This document shows, one piece after another, positions 22,724-22,743 of a stretch of 22,743 bases of DNA. The stretch comes from a virus. A model generated the notes under the pieces. It searched no databases, had not been told where the DNA came from, and was given only the letters and a program-made list of their open reading frames with translations. The translations under genes and the position numbers were made by a program. The stretch's first letter is position 1. Every line of letters starts with the position of its first letter. Location: IMG/VR virus record IMGVR_UViG_3300030419_000290, positions 1 to 22,743 of that record; one strand, 5' to 3'.

Positions 22724-22743
22724 ATGGCAAATAGTTTTGTACG
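22724..22743 (+). CDS. tail fibre protein start (partial, gp17-like)
   Basis: ATG at 22724 opens MANSFV and runs off the window. Position directly after the gp16-like gene, behind a candidate promoter, matches T7 gene 17, and MAN-type starts are usual for these fibres. AAGGA at 22707-22711 is about 12 bases upstream. The six residues themselves cannot prove the family. Confidence 0.5.

Noticed and set aside
1-22743. tRNA genes, CRISPR arrays, insertion sequences, integrase or attachment sites
   Set aside because: None was recognised by eye on either strand; gaps between genes are too short for most of these, although no covariance-model search was run.

Overview
The window is a continuous piece of a T7-like podovirus genome (Autographiviridae style). 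All genes are on the + strand, tightly packed and AT-rich. Gene order follows T7 from the end of gene 4 to the start of gene 17: primase/helicase C-terminus, DNA polymerase (gp5), 5'-3' exonuclease (gp6), gp6.5/6.7-like small proteins, portal (gp8), scaffold (gp9), major capsid (gp10), tail tubes A and B (gp11, gp12), internal virion proteins (gp13-gp16) and a tail-fibre start (gp17). Low GC, the marine-phage accessory genes (ribonucleotide reductase, a SpeD-like decarboxylase, Hsp20) and the small Lys-rich proteins suggest a marine podovirus of the pelagiphage (SAR11 phage) type. The host is an inference from gene content, not read directly.

Layout. 1-3769: replication module (end of primase/helicase, four small unknown genes including a hidden 33-aa membrane protein, DNA polymerase, PD-(D/E)XK-like nuclease, flap-type exonuclease). 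3754-7872: nucleotide and metabolic module (DUF3310 protein, SpeD-like pyruvoyl decarboxylase, lipoprotein, acidic unknown protein, NrdA, a hidden 55-aa membrane protein, NrdB). 7896-12059: head module (gp6.5-like, Met-Cys protein, portal, scaffold, a 20-aa polylysine ORF, a second Met-Cys protein, capsid). 12086-12743: an intrinsic terminator, a small heat-shock protein, a second hairpin and a 36-aa membrane protein. 12748-22668: tail tubes and ejection proteins gp11 to gp16. 22724-end: start of a probable tail fibre. Adjacent genes usually overlap as ATGA or TAATG, or lie a few bases apart, which implies translational coupling.

The strongest non-coding signal is a repeated element, core GT(A/G/T)CCC(C/G)TTTTAGA, at 3606-3628, 7869-7891 and 22668-22690. 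Two copies begin at the stop codon of the upstream gene and lie before the gp6.5-like gene and before the tail fibre, where T7 carries phi6.5 and phi17. The end of the motif resembles the SP6 initiation region. It is proposed as the promoter of this phage's own single-subunit RNA polymerase, whose gene would lie outside the window. Other points of interest are possible base-pairing between the post-capsid terminator and the hsp20 ribosome binding site, the SpeD variant, the polylysine ORF, and three micro-membrane proteins. No tRNA, CRISPR array, insertion sequence, integrase or lysis gene was recognised.
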